64,000 bases of DNA from CBDDLJ01 sp965230635 (GTDB taxonomy: Bacteria; Pseudomonadota; Gammaproteobacteria; UBA1113). Shown here in pieces: positions 35,495 through 45,900 of this stretch (position 1 is its first letter; every line of letters starts with the position of its first letter). The translations under genes were made by a program, and so were the position numbers. The notes beneath the pieces are model-generated. The model did no database searches. It saw only the letters and a program-made list of their open reading frames with translations, and was not told the origin of the DNA. The stretch is from positions 62,001 through 126,000 of the forward strand of contig CBDDLJ010000016.1 in NCBI GenBank assembly GCA_965230635.1. Direction: 5' to 3'.

Positions 35495-36079
35495 CTATTG
35501 TAGTGAAATAATGCTTGCAGCATTACACATGCGACTTTGATCGATTAACGCTATTGCTTGCACTGTTGGCAAGATGACACTTTTTATGTCTTGATGTTCT
35601 TCATCTAAATCAAAAACGCCTCCCGCTAATTGTGCATCAATTTTGGCACAGAATAAATACATTTTTTCTGATGTGCCGCCAGGGCTTACCCAATACTGAC
35701 ATATAGGAATAATCTCTTGAATTGTCAAATTGGCCGCTTCAAGTGCTTCTTTTTTTGCCATCTGTGTGGCTTCTTCGTCAGTTTGTATAATGCCCGCAAC
35801 AATTTCTAATAGCCATGAGCTAGTTTGGTCATGGAGAGTGTCAATTCGGAATTGTTCAATTAAGACAACACAGTCTTGAATAGGATCAAATAATAGCATG
35901 CCTGCGATGGTATTGTGTTCAAGGACTTCTCGAAAGAATGTTTTACTCCATCCTCCAGCAAATAATTTATGACGTATTTTGTCGTGAATCATATTAAAAA
36001 AACCTGAACAAACAGTTTTTTTAGCGATAACCTTGACATCTTTATTTGTGAAGCTTGGTATTGGTGATTTTATTATCAC
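35495..36079 (-). CDS. Nudix hydrolase, ADP-ribose pyrophosphatase-like
   Basis: A 195-residue protein of the NudF/ADPRase type, usually placed next to parE in gammaproteobacteria. Framework blocks are LEHNTIAGMLLFDP, CVVLIEQFRI, and after the Nudix helix QYWVSPGGTSEKMYLFCAKID. The Nudix box is degenerate: the expected GxxxxxExxxxxxxREUxEExGU reads with Arg as Lys, the second Glu of the EE pair as Ala and Gly as Asn (KEALEAANL). Catalysis may be weakened. I chose GTG 36079 because AGGAA lies 6 bases before it; the TTG at 36085 is too close to it. Confidence 0.8.
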   Translation of the reverse strand: MIIKSPIPSFTNKDVKVIAKKTVCSGFFNMIHDKIRHKLFAGGWSKTFFREVLEHNTIAGMLLFDPIQDCVVLIEQFRIDTLHDQTSSWLLEIVAGIIQTDEEATQMAKKEALEAANLTIQEIIPICQYWVSPGGTSEKMYLFCAKIDAQLAGGVFDLDEEHQDIKSVILPTVQAIALIDQSRMCNAASIISLQ

Positions 36080-36304
36080 AATCAATTCCTTTTTTTTACA
36101 GCCTATTGTCCCATTGATAGTGGCTGGCAGTATATACTGATTGTACCTAGAAATGCCAACTGACTATTTTAGCAATGTAAGTATAAATTTTAATCATATA
36201 AGATGATACAAACCGATTGAGGCTTGCGATTTATATATAAACACCGTAATCTATTGCAGAACTAAGTAACGATTCAGTGGCATTGGTTGCGCTAAAAATA
36301 CAGT

Positions 36305-36964
36305 ATGAATATGGATATAAATATTGCACATCAAAATATGCTCATGCAACAAATTAGAGCGTGTGACGTATTGAATAAAGACGTATTGAGTTTATTTTAT
36401 TCAGTTCCTCGAGAGGCCTTTGTACCTAGTCAATATCATGACTTAGCATTTGCTGATGAAAAGATACCACTAGCAAATAACCAAACAATGATGACGCCAT
36501 TGGTTGAAGCAAAGGTTATTCAATCTCTAGAGATTGTCTCGCAGGACAAGATCCTAGAGGTGGGTACAGGTAGCGGATATATGACAGCTTTGTTAGCCAT
36601 GTCTGGGCAGCATGTATATAGTCTAGATATTTTTTCTGATCTGTTACAAAAAGCTGCCAGTCAATTACAAAAATTGGGCATTCATAATGTGACGTTACAA
36701 GAAGGCAATGGTGCTTTTGGTTGGGATAAACAGCAACCGTATGATGTTATCTGTATTACTGGCTCTTTAGCTTTTTTGCCAAAAACGTTTCAACAACAAT
36801 TAACAGTTGGTGGTCGTTTGTTCGCCATTATTGGTGTTGAATACCCGATGCGAGCAGTCTTAGTCACACGCGTTGCGGAAGATGAATGGCGGCAAGAATG
36901 CTTATTTGAAACAGAGATTTCAGCATTATTAAATGCATCCGTAGGGAAAAGATTTGTATTTTAG
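36305..36964 (+). CDS. protein-L-isoaspartate O-methyltransferase-like protein
   Basis: A 219-residue SAM-dependent methyltransferase of the PCMT group. It shows PREAFVPSQY, the SAM motif I ILEVGTGSGYMTALLA, and the post-motif GNGAFGWDKQQPYDVICITG. PCMT enzymes repair isoaspartyl residues, but this form next to tolC, also seen in Legionella relatives, is divergent from Pcm and may have another substrate. ATG 36305 is followed by a second in-frame ATG at 36311; no clear ribosome-binding site decides between them. The tolC-like gene begins 11 bases after the stop, so the two probably share a transcript. Confidence 0.85.
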   Translation: MNMDINIAHQNMLMQQIRACDVLNKDVLSLFYSVPREAFVPSQYHDLAFADEKIPLANNQTMMTPLVEAKVIQSLEIVSQDKILEVGTGSGYMTALLAMSGQHVYSLDIFSDLLQKAASQLQKLGIHNVTLQEGNGAFGWDKQQPYDVICITGSLAFLPKTFQQQLTVGGRLFAIIGVEYPMRAVLVTRVAEDEWRQECLFETEISALLNASVGKRFVF

Positions 36965-36975
36965 GGATAATTGAA

Positions 36976-38679
36976 ATGATGTTAAAACAATGCAAAATAA
37001 TAGGTATAATAGGAATTGTTTTTATCGTAGTGCAATGTGCCAGTGCTGAAAGCTTAACGGAAGTTTTTCAGCAAGCGTTAGAAAGTGATCCGACGTTTGC
37101 TGCGGCTAGAGAAGCATGGCAAGTAGAGCGTGAAAAGTTGCCTATTGCGCGATCCTATTTGTTACCGCAAATTATTTTATCTAATGCACAATCAGTTTAC
37201 AATGTGGAAGATCAACAGTCTGTACCAAGAAATAAAGTTTTAGCGATAAGGCCACCGGGTCCAAACTACTCTGTGGGGTCATTTAAATATAATTCAAATG
37301 GTTATACTATTGATTTTAATCAACAAATATTTAATGTTGCCGCTTGGACATCATTTTTACAAGCTAAGTCTGTAATCAAAGCAGCTGATGCAAGTTATGC
37401 TGCGGCAGCACAAGATTTAATTTCACGTGTTTCACAAGCCTATTTTAATGTATTGTTAGCTGAAGATGAATTACTTTACACCATCGCTGAAAAAAAAGCT
37501 GTTTATCGTCAACTGGATCAAGTGCTACAGCAATATAAAGTAGGGTTACTTGCTATTACAGGTGTTTATCAAGCTCAGGCGCAATATGATCGTATTGTAT
37601 CAGATGAAATTGCAGCAAAAAATAACATTATTAATGCTAAAGAAAATTTACGTGCAATTACTGGTCGATTTTATAAAAAGTTAAATGGATTAAAGGCAAA
37701 TTTTCCGTTAATAACACCAGCTCCTAACAATGTGAATTTGTGGGCAAAAACAGCGCTACAACAGAATTGGACATTGCAATCTGCAGTATATAATGCAGAG
37801 GCAGCTAGACAAAATATTAATGTGCAACGTTCCGGACATTTTCCTGTCGTTAATGCTGTTGCACAGCAAAATTGGAATCGAACAGGAACTTCTTCAGGAG
37901 GAAAAACAAATGATAAAGTTTCTTATGGTGGTATTTCAGTGTATATGCCAGTTTTTCAAGGTTGGTTAGTTACTTCAAATACTCAACAAGCTAAATATGC
38001 TTATCAACAGTCTTTAGATGAAAAAGAAGCAACAAAACGGTCAATTGTAAATGCAACTCATCAAAATTTTAATAATATTATTAACGGCATTAGCAAGATA
38101 AAAGCTGATAAGCGCGCTATTGTTTCAGGAGAAAGTTCATTACGCAGTACAGTTGAGGCGTATCATGTTGGCACGCAAACGATGCTGGATGTTTTACAAT
38201 CACAAAAAGATTTATTCGATACTTTTAGAAATTTTGCTCGTGATGAGTACGATTATATTAATGCAACAATTGCATTAAAAAATGCTGCCGGCACATTAAA
38301 TTTTACTGATTTAATTGAAATTGATAAGTGGATGACCTCAAAAGATCAGAGTTATAGTACCTTAAAAGCGAATGCGTTAATGAAGAACCCATTAGATACA
38401 AGTAACTTTTCTAAACAAGATCCTATTGGAGGGGATAGGTTTGATATCAATAATCCTGTGACTGATGATGATATGCTATCATTTGATTATAGTGAAAAAG
38501 ACAATTTTTCAGACTTTGACACAGCTAATAGCAAAGATGCAGGCGATGAAATTATTACTGATGACGCAGTTAGTGATAAAGACAGTGATGCTAACCAAAA
38601 CCATGATAATACCACTAATGCTAAAAACACACATGATAAACAAATAAGTAATGTTTCAGAAAGTAATAATAAAAAATAA
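36976..38679 (+). CDS. tolC: TolC-family outer membrane efflux/secretion channel
   Basis: Outer-membrane channel that works with type I secretion or tripartite efflux pumps. After a signal peptide (IIGIVFIVVQCASA) the mature part has the two internal TolC repeats: SLTEVFQQALESDPTFAAAREAW at the start shortened to LTEVFQQALESDPTF, SQAYFNVLLAEDELLY, then ALQQNWTLQSAVYNAEAAR and YHVGTQTMLDVLQSQKDLFD. At 567 residues it is longer than the usual 450-500: the last 100 residues are an acidic Asp/Asn/Ser-rich tail with no predicted structure. Inner-membrane pump genes are not adjacent. Confidence 0.92.
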   Translation: MMLKQCKIIGIIGIVFIVVQCASAESLTEVFQQALESDPTFAAAREAWQVEREKLPIARSYLLPQIILSNAQSVYNVEDQQSVPRNKVLAIRPPGPNYSVGSFKYNSNGYTIDFNQQIFNVAAWTSFLQAKSVIKAADASYAAAAQDLISRVSQAYFNVLLAEDELLYTIAEKKAVYRQLDQVLQQYKVGLLAITGVYQAQAQYDRIVSDEIAAKNNIINAKENLRAITGRFYKKLNGLKANFPLITPAPNNVNLWAKTALQQNWTLQSAVYNAEAARQNINVQRSGHFPVVNAVAQQNWNRTGTSSGGKTNDKVSYGGISVYMPVFQGWLVTSNTQQAKYAYQQSLDEKEATKRSIVNATHQNFNNIINGISKIKADKRAIVSGESSLRSTVEAYHVGTQTMLDVLQSQKDLFDTFRNFARDEYDYINATIALKNAAGTLNFTDLIEIDKWMTSKDQSYSTLKANALMKNPLDTSNFSKQDPIGGDRFDINNPVTDDDMLSFDYSEKDNFSDFDTANSKDAGDEIITDDAVSDKDSDANQNHDNTTNAKNTHDKQISNVSESNNKK

Positions 38680-38721
38680 AATATTGATGATTAATTAAAT
38701 GATCAAACAACAAATATAAAT

Positions 38722-38775
38722 ATGAAAAAAATAGAAAAGAAAGTGTCAGTATTGAGAATTATATTACAAGCGTAG
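38722..38775 (+). other. 17-codon leader frame, copy 1
   Basis: A short frame MKKIEKKVSVLRIILQA lies 33 bases before the giant gene. It is kept in the second copy at 42856-42909, where the only changes are synonymous (TTA to TTG). No ribosome-binding site is visible upstream, and the conservation may only reflect the recent duplication. It may be untranslated leader. Confidence 0.15.
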
Positions 38776-38808
38776 CAATGGATATAGTCAAATCTAAGGA
38801 GAGAATAT

Positions 38809-41800
38809 ATGACAGCAAAAAAAATAGTATTTTGCGACATTAATGCTTTGTTTAACCAGGATGAAGTTTGCAATAATAATTTAATTGAAGCTATACGTAG
38901 TTTTTCATCTCTGATTGATATTGACGTGTATTTATTTGCAAATATTTCTATGACAGAAATTCATGATCGGGTAATAGAAGCATCCAATAGAGGGAAATTA
39001 TTGCTTGGAGAAAAAATTAAAAGATTAGAAGATAATGGTGTTAGCATTAAAGCAGTCGTTACCTATGCCGATATGTATTACTTTGATGAAAATGGAGAGA
39101 TTAAAGCACCTGGAAGTATTTATAGTGATTTGTATAAACCAAATTTTTTACGGTTTCAACAAAACACATTTGAGGCATTTCAGTTTAAGGGAAAAGCTAT
39201 TATTCCATTTGATGATGAATTTTTTCAAGATTTAGCGATTTATGAAAGAGCAATCAACATTTTCAAAGAAAGTGCTCAAAATGTAGAGCCTGGCCAGGTA
39301 TTTAGCCAGCTCTGTATGAAAAGCTATCAAGTTTATGATATAATGAGAAGGACACCTATTTCCAGTCCTGTGTTAACCAAACCTGTACGTGATCTTCCTG
39401 AAGATGAGAGAGAACAGTGTTTATCTCGGTATAAAATCAGCAAGTGTGATATAGAAGTTACCTTGCGAAGAGAAGTGTCAGGCCATAAAGGTCGTTATAA
39501 GAAGCTAAAAAGTTTGGTTATGGAACATTGCATTGAATTTTTTGCAGGCGCTGAGAAAATAACACTATTTTGCATAGACTCGACTCGAGAAGAAGTAGAA
39601 GAGAAACAAGAAGTAATTTCCTCATCAGCGTATAGAAGAGACATTTATTTTAATAAACTCTATATTGAAGGTAATAATAAGAAAGAAATAACAGATTATT
39701 TTTATTTTTTCATGAAAGATATCCCAGCAATAAAAAGAAATAAAAATAATGTTAGTGAAACGTGTCAGCTATTTTCCCCATTAGAAGGAGGAGAAAAAAT
39801 AAAGCAGTTTGATCATATTGCTAGAAAAATAAAAAAAATTTTTAATGAATTTAATCAATTCTACTTGTCTAAGCAAGATGCCGATCATTTAAAAAATATA
39901 CTTTATCATATGGCAGAACAAGGGCATATAGAAAGCTTGTTATTATTAGCAAAATTCATTATAGAAGGTATTTCTCCTTTTAGCTACAGAGTAGATGAGG
40001 CTAATGCTTATTGTGTGTTAAGAATTGCTTTGTTTGCTGCAGCAACACCAAAAGACAAATTTGCCATTTTGTCATCATTAGAATTGATGTTGCTGGATTA
40101 TAATATAACTGAGTTACTTGATCAGGCTAATCAATCAATTATTAATGATGATATTGATTTTTTTGGTAAGAAAGAATTTTATGGTCTGTATGAAAGTCTA
40201 GAGAAAAGTGCTAATCATGATGTTAAATATTTAATGCATGTTTTAAAAACACGTGAAATTAGTTATCTGCAAACTAAAATTAACTTGGGGCATGGTACAG
40301 ATGAGAATGCAGAAAAAAGTTATCAAAAAACTCGTGAGCAGCTAAGCATACGATTAGCGCAAAAGAATAATGACACAAATACAGCCTTGGACTCTGATAA
40401 AGCATTTACCAATAATTTTCTTGTTAATACTGCCACTAGTCACCAAAAAACAGCTGTTTTAGTTAATTTAGATGCATGTTTAGTAAACGTTGGTGATAGA
40501 ATACAAATTTGCGAAAAATTAATTCATGATTTAAAAGTGCAAGAAATTGATTTAATTTATTTATTTGCAGATTTAAGTTTAAAGAATATTGATAATAAAG
40601 TAAAATGTAGTATCCAAATTTCTTGTTTAGACTTAATACGTATGCTAGATGAGTATTTCCAAATAAGCGTTGCAGAGGTTATTACGTTAAATGACAAAGA
40701 AAAGCAACCTGGTGAGTGGTTTAGAAATACTTACTGTCCTTACTATCGTCGCTCTATTCTAGGCAATAAAAACTTTAGTGAAAATATAGAAGAAATTAAC
40801 TTAGATGCTGTAGATGAACGGTTTGAAGACACTGCTGAATTATTACATTTTGCCTGTGAAAAACTTGCAGTGGGAAAATATAAAATCATTGAAGTTGAAA
40901 GAGAACACCTTGATTTAAGCTCGCTCGTTGATGACAATGTTGAAATAATAATAGCACCATCTTGCTCAAGTAAAGCGCAATGTTTTGATCATATAAATCA
41001 AGAAGAGCATCGCTTCTTTCCTTTCCTAGGTGCTTTTAACAATAAGGAAGAAGACATAATTCAAGAAATGGTAAAAAATACTGTAAAACTTTTATCAAAT
41101 CTTTTCTTAACAGCAAAGATAAAAAAGGAAATAAAAGAACATATAAATGATATTGTTGATTATAGCCAAAAGAGCGTAGAAGCGTTATTGTTTTTGGCTG
41201 ATTATGCTAAGAAAGGAGATAAAGTGCTAGGGTTTGCTTTTGGGTTATATAAAAAACCTAATATTGCTGAATCTTATTTTCTACTCAAGTTGGCTTTGCT
41301 CGCATCAGGCACGAATAAAAAAAGGCATGATAAAGTTTTAGCAAAACTAATAGAAATTGAGAATCAATATTGGTATGTTGACACAGATAATCCTCAGGAT
41401 TTCTGGCACAATGTTCAATTATATGAAAATGGCCCATCATTTGTATTACCAAAAACGTTTTTATATCGAGGCAGAGGTGATGATTACTGCCTTGAAAGCA
41501 GTAATTTAAGAATACATGGATATTCTGTATTTGAGTTGTTTTTTGTATGGGAAAATTCACTAAAACTTTCTTACCCTACAGAAAAAATAAGTTGCTATAT
41601 ACGGAACGGACAACTATCAAATTTATTTTATTATTATGAAAGAATGATTGGAAAAAATTTATTAAAATTACGTTTGTTTGAGAAAGATCAATCTATAATA
41701 TACCCATTTTTTCAGCATGTGGATCAGTTAGCAAATATTCTGAAAGAAAAACAACCACAGGCAGCACGATTTGCTCAATATATTAGCAAAGAAGTAATGA

Positions 41801-42750
41801 ATATTATGCAACAGAGTTATATTCTAGATCATTTTGGTAGTGAAAAAGAAGCTAGCGTAAGATTATTACAAAGAGAACCTCACGATTTTATAGATCATCC
41901 GATGGTTACTGTTAGTGATAATAAAGAAGAAAATTTATCAGCAACATCAGATGGTGCAACAGTGTTACAAATACAAAGAGAACCCCACGATTTTATAGAT
42001 CATGCGACGACTGTTGTTATTGATGAGGAAGAAGAAAATTTAATAGTATCAGATTATAGTAAATTATTTAACTTAGTAACAAGCGCAGAAAAACTTGCAG
42101 CAAAATATAAGCATGATGAAAAGCAACAGCTATTCCATGAGAATTTGTCTAAGGGGTATTTATTACTAATTAAAGCCTATTTAGTTTCTTCCTCTGAACA
42201 ATTAGCAATTATTGCCTGGGATAAGCTCACTAAATTTCAAGAGAAGAATCCTACGGTTGTATATCACGTATTTTCAAATATTCATTTTAATTCACCTTCA
42301 CCAAACTCAATGACAAAGAATGCGAAAAAGAATCTTAGTATTTTTGCAAATTTAACTGCGGGATTGTATCAGGTATATAAAGAACAAGAAAAAATTGATA
42401 ATAACTTAGCGGTAAAAGCGGTAAGATTAGAATGTTTTTATCGTATGTTAGTAACTAAATTTCGTGAAAAATTAGAAGCAATATCGCCTATTACGGCCCG
42501 CAACAAGAGATTAATAGAAATATATACATTTCTTGCTAAACGGTATAGAGATCTTTATTTAGGATTATCTGAACGAAGACCTCTGATTTCAATACCAGTT
42601 TGTCAACAGAGTGAAGAAGATAAGTCTCAGGAAAATTCTTATGATGCGATAGATATAAGTGATTTCTTGAGCCAAGTTGAACAGTCTCAAGAAAGTAAGA
42701 TAGGCCATGTTGAAGAAGATGATTTAAACCGATGTAGTTTAAGAATGTAG
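38809..42750 (+). CDS. giant two-module protein of unknown function, copy 1
   Basis: A 1313-residue hydrophilic protein without signal peptide or membrane helix; AAGGAG lies 8 bases before the ATG. It is built from two related modules. Each begins with a HAD-like beta segment (IVFCDINALFN, then VYLFANIS, near 5-45; VLVNLDACLV, then IYLFADLS, near 548-590). Each ends in a helical, Sel1-like region (SLLLLAKFIIEGISPFSYR near 380; ALLFLADYAKKGD near 795, then ESYFLLKLALLAS). A C-terminal helical part follows, in which QREPHDFIDH occurs twice near 1022 and 1060. The HAD assignment is tentative. No known family was recognised. Gene size, an acidic C-terminus and proximity to Dot/Icm genes make it an effector candidate by inference. 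Confidence 0.75.
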   Translation: MTAKKIVFCDINALFNQDEVCNNNLIEAIRSFSSLIDIDVYLFANISMTEIHDRVIEASNRGKLLLGEKIKRLEDNGVSIKAVVTYADMYYFDENGEIKAPGSIYSDLYKPNFLRFQQNTFEAFQFKGKAIIPFDDEFFQDLAIYERAINIFKESAQNVEPGQVFSQLCMKSYQVYDIMRRTPISSPVLTKPVRDLPEDEREQCLSRYKISKCDIEVTLRREVSGHKGRYKKLKSLVMEHCIEFFAGAEKITLFCIDSTREEVEEKQEVISSSAYRRDIYFNKLYIEGNNKKEITDYFYFFMKDIPAIKRNKNNVSETCQLFSPLEGGEKIKQFDHIARKIKKIFNEFNQFYLSKQDADHLKNILYHMAEQGHIESLLLLAKFIIEGISPFSYRVDEANAYCVLRIALFAAATPKDKFAILSSLELMLLDYNITELLDQANQSIINDDIDFFGKKEFYGLYESLEKSANHDVKYLMHVLKTREISYLQTKINLGHGTDENAEKSYQKTREQLSIRLAQKNNDTNTALDSDKAFTNNFLVNTATSHQKTAVLVNLDACLVNVGDRIQICEKLIHDLKVQEIDLIYLFADLSLKNIDNKVKCSIQISCLDLIRMLDEYFQISVAEVITLNDKEKQPGEWFRNTYCPYYRRSILGNKNFSENIEEINLDAVDERFEDTAELLHFACEKLAVGKYKIIEVEREHLDLSSLVDDNVEIIIAPSCSSKAQCFDHINQEEHRFFPFLGAFNNKEEDIIQEMVKNTVKLLSNLFLTAKIKKEIKEHINDIVDYSQKSVEALLFLADYAKKGDKVLGFAFGLYKKPNIAESYFLLKLALLASGTNKKRHDKVLAKLIEIENQYWYVDTDNPQDFWHNVQLYENGPSFVLPKTFLYRGRGDDYCLESSNLRIHGYSVFELFFVWENSLKLSYPTEKISCYIRNGQLSNLFYYYERMIGKNLLKLRLFEKDQSIIYPFFQHVDQLANILKEKQPQAARFAQYISKEVMNIMQQSYILDHFGSEKEASVRLLQREPHDFIDHPMVTVSDNKEENLSATSDGATVLQIQREPHDFIDHATTVVIDEEEENLIVSDYSKLFNLVTSAEKLAAKYKHDEKQQLFHENLSKGYLLLIKAYLVSSSEQLAIIAWDKLTKFQEKNPTVVYHVFSNIHFNSPSPNSMTKNAKKNLSIFANLTAGLYQVYKEQEKIDNNLAVKAVRLECFYRMLVTKFREKLEAISPITARNKRLIEIYTFLAKRYRDLYLGLSERRPLISIPVCQQSEEDKSQENSYDAIDISDFLSQVEQSQESKIGHVEEDDLNRCSLRM

Positions 42751-42942
42751 GCTAATAAATTAGTGCAAAGAAGCTTGATTTAGACAGGTTTTGTTTTCAC
42801 TATATTTCTGCTGTGTTTCTGCTCTGATTTTTTAGATCAATCAGCGAGTATAAATATGAAAAAAATAGAAAAGAAAGTGTCAGTATTGAGAATTATATTG
42901 CAAGCGTAGCAATGGATATAATCAAATCTAAGGAGAGAATAT

Positions 42943-45900
42943 ATGACAGCAAAAAAAATAGTATTTTGCGACATTAATGCTTTGTTTAACCAGGATGAAG
43001 TTTGCAATAATAATTTAATTGAAGCTATACGTAGTTTTTCATCTCTGATTGATATTGACGTGTATTTATTTGCAAATATTTCTATGACAGAAATTCATGA
43101 TCGGGTAATAGAAGCATCCAATAGAGGGAAATTATTGCTTGGAGAAAAAATTAAAAGATTAGAAGATAATGGTGTTAGCATTAAAGCAGTCGTTACCTAT
43201 GCCGATATGTATTACTTTGATGAAAATGGAGAGATTAAAGCACCTGGAAGTATTTATATTGACTTGTATAAACCAAATTTTTTACGGTTTCAACAAAACA
43301 CATTTGAGGCATTTCAGTTTAAGGGAAAAGCTATTATTCCATTTGATGATGAATTTTTTCAAGATTTAGCGATTTATGAAAGAGCAATCAACATTTTCAA
43401 AGAAAGTGCTCAAAATGTAGAGCCTGGCCAGGTATTTAGCCAGCTCTGTATGAAAAGCTATCAAGCTTATGATATAATGAGAAGGACACCTATTTCCAGT
43501 CCTGTGTTAACCAAACCTGTACGTGATCTTCCTGAAGATGAGAGAGAACAGTGTTTATCTCGGTATAAAATCAGCAAGTGTGATATAGAAGTTACCTTGC
43601 GAAGAGAAGTGCCAGGCCATAAAGGTCGTTATAAGAAGCTAAAAAGTTTGGTTATGGAACATTGCATTGAATTTTTTGCAGGCGCTGAGAAAATAACACT
43701 ATTTTGCATAGACTCGACTCGAGAAGAAGTAGAAGAGAAACAAGAAGTAATTTCCTCATCAGCGTATAGGAGAGACATTTATTTTAATAAACTCTATATT
43801 GAAGGTAATAATAAGAAAGAAATAACAGATTATTTTTATTTTTTCATGAAAAACATCCCGGTAATAAAAAGAAATAAAAATAATGCTGGTGAAACGTGTC
43901 AGCTATTTTCCCCATTAGGAGGAGGAGAAAAAATAAAGCAGTTTGATCATATTGCTAGAAAAATAAAAAAAATTTTTAATGAATTTAATCAATTTTACTT
44001 GTCTAAGCAAGATGCCGATCATTTAAAAAATATACTTTATCATATGGCAGAACAAGGGCATATAGAAAGCTTGTTATTATTAGCAAAATTCATTATAGAG
44101 GGTATTTCTCCTTTTAGCTACAGAGTAGATGAGGCTAATGCTTATTGTGTGTTAAGAATTGCTTTGTTTGCTGCAGCAACACCAAAAGACAAATTTGCCA
44201 TTTTGTCATCATTAGAATTGATGTTGCTGAATTATAATATAACTGAGTTACTTGATCAGGCTAATCAATCAATTATTAATGAGGATATTGATTTTTTTGC
44301 CAAGAAAGAATTTTATAGCCTGTATGAAATTCTAGAGAAAAGTGCTAATCATGATGTTAAATATTTAATGTATATTTTAAAAACACGTGAGATTAATTAT
44401 CTAAGAAATAAAATTAAATTAGGGCGCGGCACTGATGAGAATGCAAAAAAAAGCTATCAAAAAACTTGTGAGCAGCTAAGCATACGGTTAGTACAAAAGA
44501 ATAATGACACAAATACAGCCTTAGATTTTGATAAAGCATTTACTAATAATTTCCTTGTTAATACTGCCACTAGTCATCAAAAAATAGCCTTGGATTCTGA
44601 TAAAGCATTTATAGATAATTTCCTTATTGATACTACCACTAGCCATCAAAAAACAGTTGTTTTAGTTAATTTAGATGCATGTTTGATAAAAGTTGGTAAT
44701 AGAAAAAAAATTTGTAGAAAATTAATTCATGATTTAAAAGTGCAGGGAATTGATTTGATCTATTTATTTGCAGATTTAAGTTTAAAGAATATTGATCGCA
44801 AAATAAACTCTAGCATCGAAACGTCTTGCTTAGATTTAATACGCATGCTGGATGAACGTTTCCAAATAAGGGTTGCAGAGGTTATTACGTTAAATGACAA
44901 AGAAAAACAACCTGGCGAGTGGTTTAGAAATACTTACTGTCCTTACTATCGTCGCTTTATTCTAGGCAATAAAAATTCTAATGGATATGTAGCAGAAATT
45001 AATTTGGACGACTTAGATGCTGTGAATGAACCGTTTAAAGACACTACCGAATTGTTGCATTTTGTCTGTGAAAAAATTGTGGCGAAAAAATATAAAATTA
45101 TTGAAGTTGAGAGTGACTATCTTTATTTGGATTCGCTTGCTAGAGATGATATTGAAATAATAATAGCGCCAGGATCAAATGAGAAGAAAAATTTTGACCA
45201 TATAAATCAAGAACATAATCGCTTTTTCCCTTTCTTAGAGACTGTTAACAATAAGCAGGAAGATAAAATTCAAAAAATCGTAAAAAACACGATAAAACTT
45301 TTATCGCAAGTATTATCAACAGCTAGGGAAAAAAAGAAAATAAAAGAACATATAAATGATATTGTTAATTATAGTGAAGAAAGTGTAGAAGCGTTATTAT
45401 TCTTGGCTGATTATGCTAAGAAAGGAGATAAAGCATTAGGATTTGCTTTTGGGTTATATAAAAAACCTAATATTGCTGAATCTTATTTTCTACTCAAGTT
45501 GGCTTTGCTCGCATCAGGCACGAATAAAAAAAGGCATGATAAAGTTTTAGCAAAACTAATAGAAATTGAGAATCAATATTGGTATGTTGACACAGATAAT
45601 CCTCAGGATTTCTGGCACAATGTTCAATTATATGAAAATGGCCCATCATTTGTATTACCAAAAACGTTTTTATATCGAGGCAGAGGTGATGATTACTGCC
45701 TTGAAAGCAGTAATTTAAGAATACATGGATATTCTGTATTTGAGTTGTTTTTTGTATGGGAAAATTCACTAAAACTTTCTTACCCTACAGAAAAAATAAG
45801 TTGCTATATACGGAACGGACAACTATCAAATTTATTTTATTATTATGAAAGAATGATTGGAAAAAATTTATTAAAATTACGTTTGTTTGAGAAAGATCAA

